The position numbers were made by a program, and so were the translations under genes. The notes beneath the pieces are model-generated. The model was given only the letters and a program-made list of their open reading frames with translations, made no database searches and had not been told where the DNA came from. From Acidobacteriota bacterium (lineage in GTDB: Bacteria; Acidobacteriota; Blastocatellia; Pyrinomonadales; Pyrinomonadaceae), in the NCBI GenBank assembly GCA_020199975.1, contig JAIVJP010000101.1:1-5693 (forward strand): 5,693 nucleotides of DNA, read 5' to 3'. Shown in pieces: positions 4,864 to 5,693 of this stretch. How positions within the stretch are numbered: the first letter of the stretch is position 1; each line of letters opens with the position of its first letter.

Positions 4864-5256
4864 ATGACTGCGATAGAGCTTTTGAAGAACGACCATAGAG
4901 AGGTGCTGAGCATGATCGAGCAGCTTGAGAACACCGGTGAAGGTGCGACCGCCAGCTCAAGAATAGAGGTGTTCAATAAGCTCAAAGGTGCGCTCACGCT
5001 TCACACCAAACTGGAAGAGCAATTCTTCTATCCTGCGCTCGAAAACTTCGATGAGACCCGCAATCTCATCAAGGAGTCTTACAAAGAGCACCGAGAGGTT
5101 GATGAGTTGCTCACCAAGATGAGCGGGCAAAGCGACGACTGGGAAGATCAACTGAGCGAACTGAAAAGCACATCGAGCACCACGTGGACGAAGAAGAGAA
5201 CGAAATGTTTCCGCAGGCTGAGGAGTTGCTCGGCCAGAGACGGCTTCAGGAGATAG
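4864..5256 (+). CDS. Hemerythrin HHE domain protein, C-terminus frameshifted
   Basis: This is a four-helix-bundle non-heme diiron protein, a family linked to oxygen, nitric oxide or peroxide sensing and iron handling. Visible ligand candidates are His11 (KNDHREV), His47 and Glu51 (LHTKLEEQFFYP) and His76 (YKEHREVD). The expected last ligand block, H-x-x-x-H-H-x-x-EE, is missing in this frame: after LSELK the frame gives a Ser/Thr/Arg-rich tail (TSSTTWTKKRTKCFRR) that does not belong to the family. The correct continuation lies in another frame and ends at 5303. ATG 4864 is chosen because AAAGGAG at 4847-4853 precedes it at a spacing of 10. The earlier in-frame ATG at 4792 adds an Arg-rich leader without a ribosome binding site. 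As read, the protein (131 residues) would lack part of its diiron site. Confidence 0.87.
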   Translation: MTAIELLKNDHREVLSMIEQLENTGEGATASSRIEVFNKLKGALTLHTKLEEQFFYPALENFDETRNLIKESYKEHREVDELLTKMSGQSDDWEDQLSELKSTSSTTWTKKRTKCFRRLRSCSARDGFRR

Positions 5257-5303
5257 GCCGCCAAATGGAGGAGATGAAACAAGGCCAATCAGCGACCGCT
5301 TAA
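5166..5303 (+). pseudogene. Out-of-frame C-terminal helix of the hemerythrin protein
   Basis: From 5166 the shifted frame reads KHIEHHVDEEENEMFPQAEELLG and ends, after a Gln/Met/Glu-rich helix, with TAA at 5301-5303. HHVDEEENEMFP is the classical C-terminal ligand motif of HHE-domain proteins. Adding a single A to the run AAAA at 5164-5167 joins both parts into one frame of about 146 residues, the normal size. Either a real one-base deletion or a homopolymer sequencing error explains this. Confidence 0.82.
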
Positions 5304-5365
5304 CTGAAGTGAGCGGCTGGTAGCCTTGGCCGGATTGAGGGTTACGCAAACAAAGGAGAGATGCT

Positions 5366-5693
5366 ATGAACCAGACGAATACTAACCGACTTGGCCGCGA
5401 CGGTGAAGGCGGTGCTACCTACCTGCCAAAAGAAGATGCCGGGATTTCGTTCCCGCCAGACCGCACGGCTCTGCTCGTGATTGATCCCGTCAACGACTTC
5501 CTTTCCGAAGGCGGGGCCGGTTGGGAGCTGGTGAAAAACACCGTGGAAAAGAACGACGTGATAGGCAATTTGAAACGCGCCATCGAAGTGGCGCGCGGGC
5601 ACGGCATTCCGGTCCTCTTCGGCCCGATGGCCTACACCGAGGAGGATTACGCCAACGAACAGCTACAACGAAAGAGCGGCATCAACCGCCTGA
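5366..5693 (+). CDS. Isochorismatase-like cysteine hydrolase, 5' part only
   Basis: This open frame runs off the window end after 109 codons. ATG 5366 follows AGGAG at 5354-5358 with seven bases between; the overlapping ATG at 5361 hits a stop after two codons. A polar leader of about 32 residues precedes the first strand TALLVIDPVNDFLSEGG, where Asp40 is the expected acid of the Asp-Lys-Cys catalytic triad. The second strand, HGIPVLFGPMAYTEEDYA, fits the family. Lys and Cys lie beyond the window. Members hydrolyse isochorismate, nicotinamide, carbamoyl-sarcosine and similar amides or vinyl ethers, so the substrate cannot be named. It stands 62 bases after the hemerythrin gene's restored stop on the same strand. 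Confidence 0.85.
   Translation, partial: MNQTNTNRLGRDGEGGATYLPKEDAGISFPPDRTALLVIDPVNDFLSEGGAGWELVKNTVEKNDVIGNLKRAIEVARGHGIPVLFGPMAYTEEDYANEQLQRKSGINRL

Noticed and set aside
1..5693. CRISPR array, tRNA, rRNA, insertion sequence or transposase
   Set aside because: No regularly spaced repeats, no tRNA-like cloverleaf noticed, no transposase-like frame and no terminal repeats flanking the duplicated genes.

Overview
The window reads as chromosomal DNA of a G+C-rich, non-enteric bacterium. Gene order, GTG starts behind strong AGGAGG-type ribosome binding sites, and the types of small redox and membrane proteins would fit a soil lineage such as the Acidobacteriota. That placement is inference from style only; there is no rRNA or other marker gene here. 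All convincing genes are on the + strand. The first ~1.4 kb is visibly less G+C-rich than the middle (about 1.49-4.73 kb), and the last kilobase is again more moderate.

Layout. (1) 63-305: a decayed partial copy of a membrane-protein gene. (2) 459-935: an intact Met-rich four-helix membrane protein, the parent-like paralogue of that remnant. (3) 936-1489: a 554-base gap with no supportable gene but two compact palindromes (1250-1265 and 1340-1357) upstream of (4) 1490-2137, a CRP/FNR-family regulator that ends abruptly after its helix-turn-helix. (5) 2206-3039: a short-chain dehydrogenase whose C-terminal ~95 residues continue in another frame to 3268. (6) 3315-3797: a second Met/His-rich four-helix membrane protein, paralogous to item 2. 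(7) 3976-4734: a deiodinase-family redoxin interrupted at 4168-4170 by an in-frame TGA exactly where iodothyronine deiodinases carry selenocysteine. (8) 4864-5256: a hemerythrin-domain protein whose last metal-ligand segment continues in another frame to 5303. (9) 5366-end: the N-terminal part of an isochorismatase-like cysteine hydrolase.

Main result. The TGA at 4168-4170 is best read as selenocysteine. The protein around it has the deiodinase active-site pattern S-x-T-U-P, followed without any gap by Tyr at +27, Glu at +30 and His at +32 relative to the Sec. A hairpin with a GGCC loop starting 20 nt after the TGA fits the bacterial SECIS rules. The protein contains no cysteine at all.

How the genes may work together (inference): a sensor-type regulator, a dehydrogenase, two related metal-binding-looking membrane proteins, a selenium-dependent thiol/peroxide or dehalogenation-type enzyme, a diiron hemerythrin and a small hydrolase form a co-directional, closely spaced group that looks like a stress or redox accessory cassette. 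Two clear frameshifts and one probable frameshift lie within about 3 kb, at least two of them in simple-sequence runs. Sequencing or assembly error should therefore be considered before calling these genes dead.
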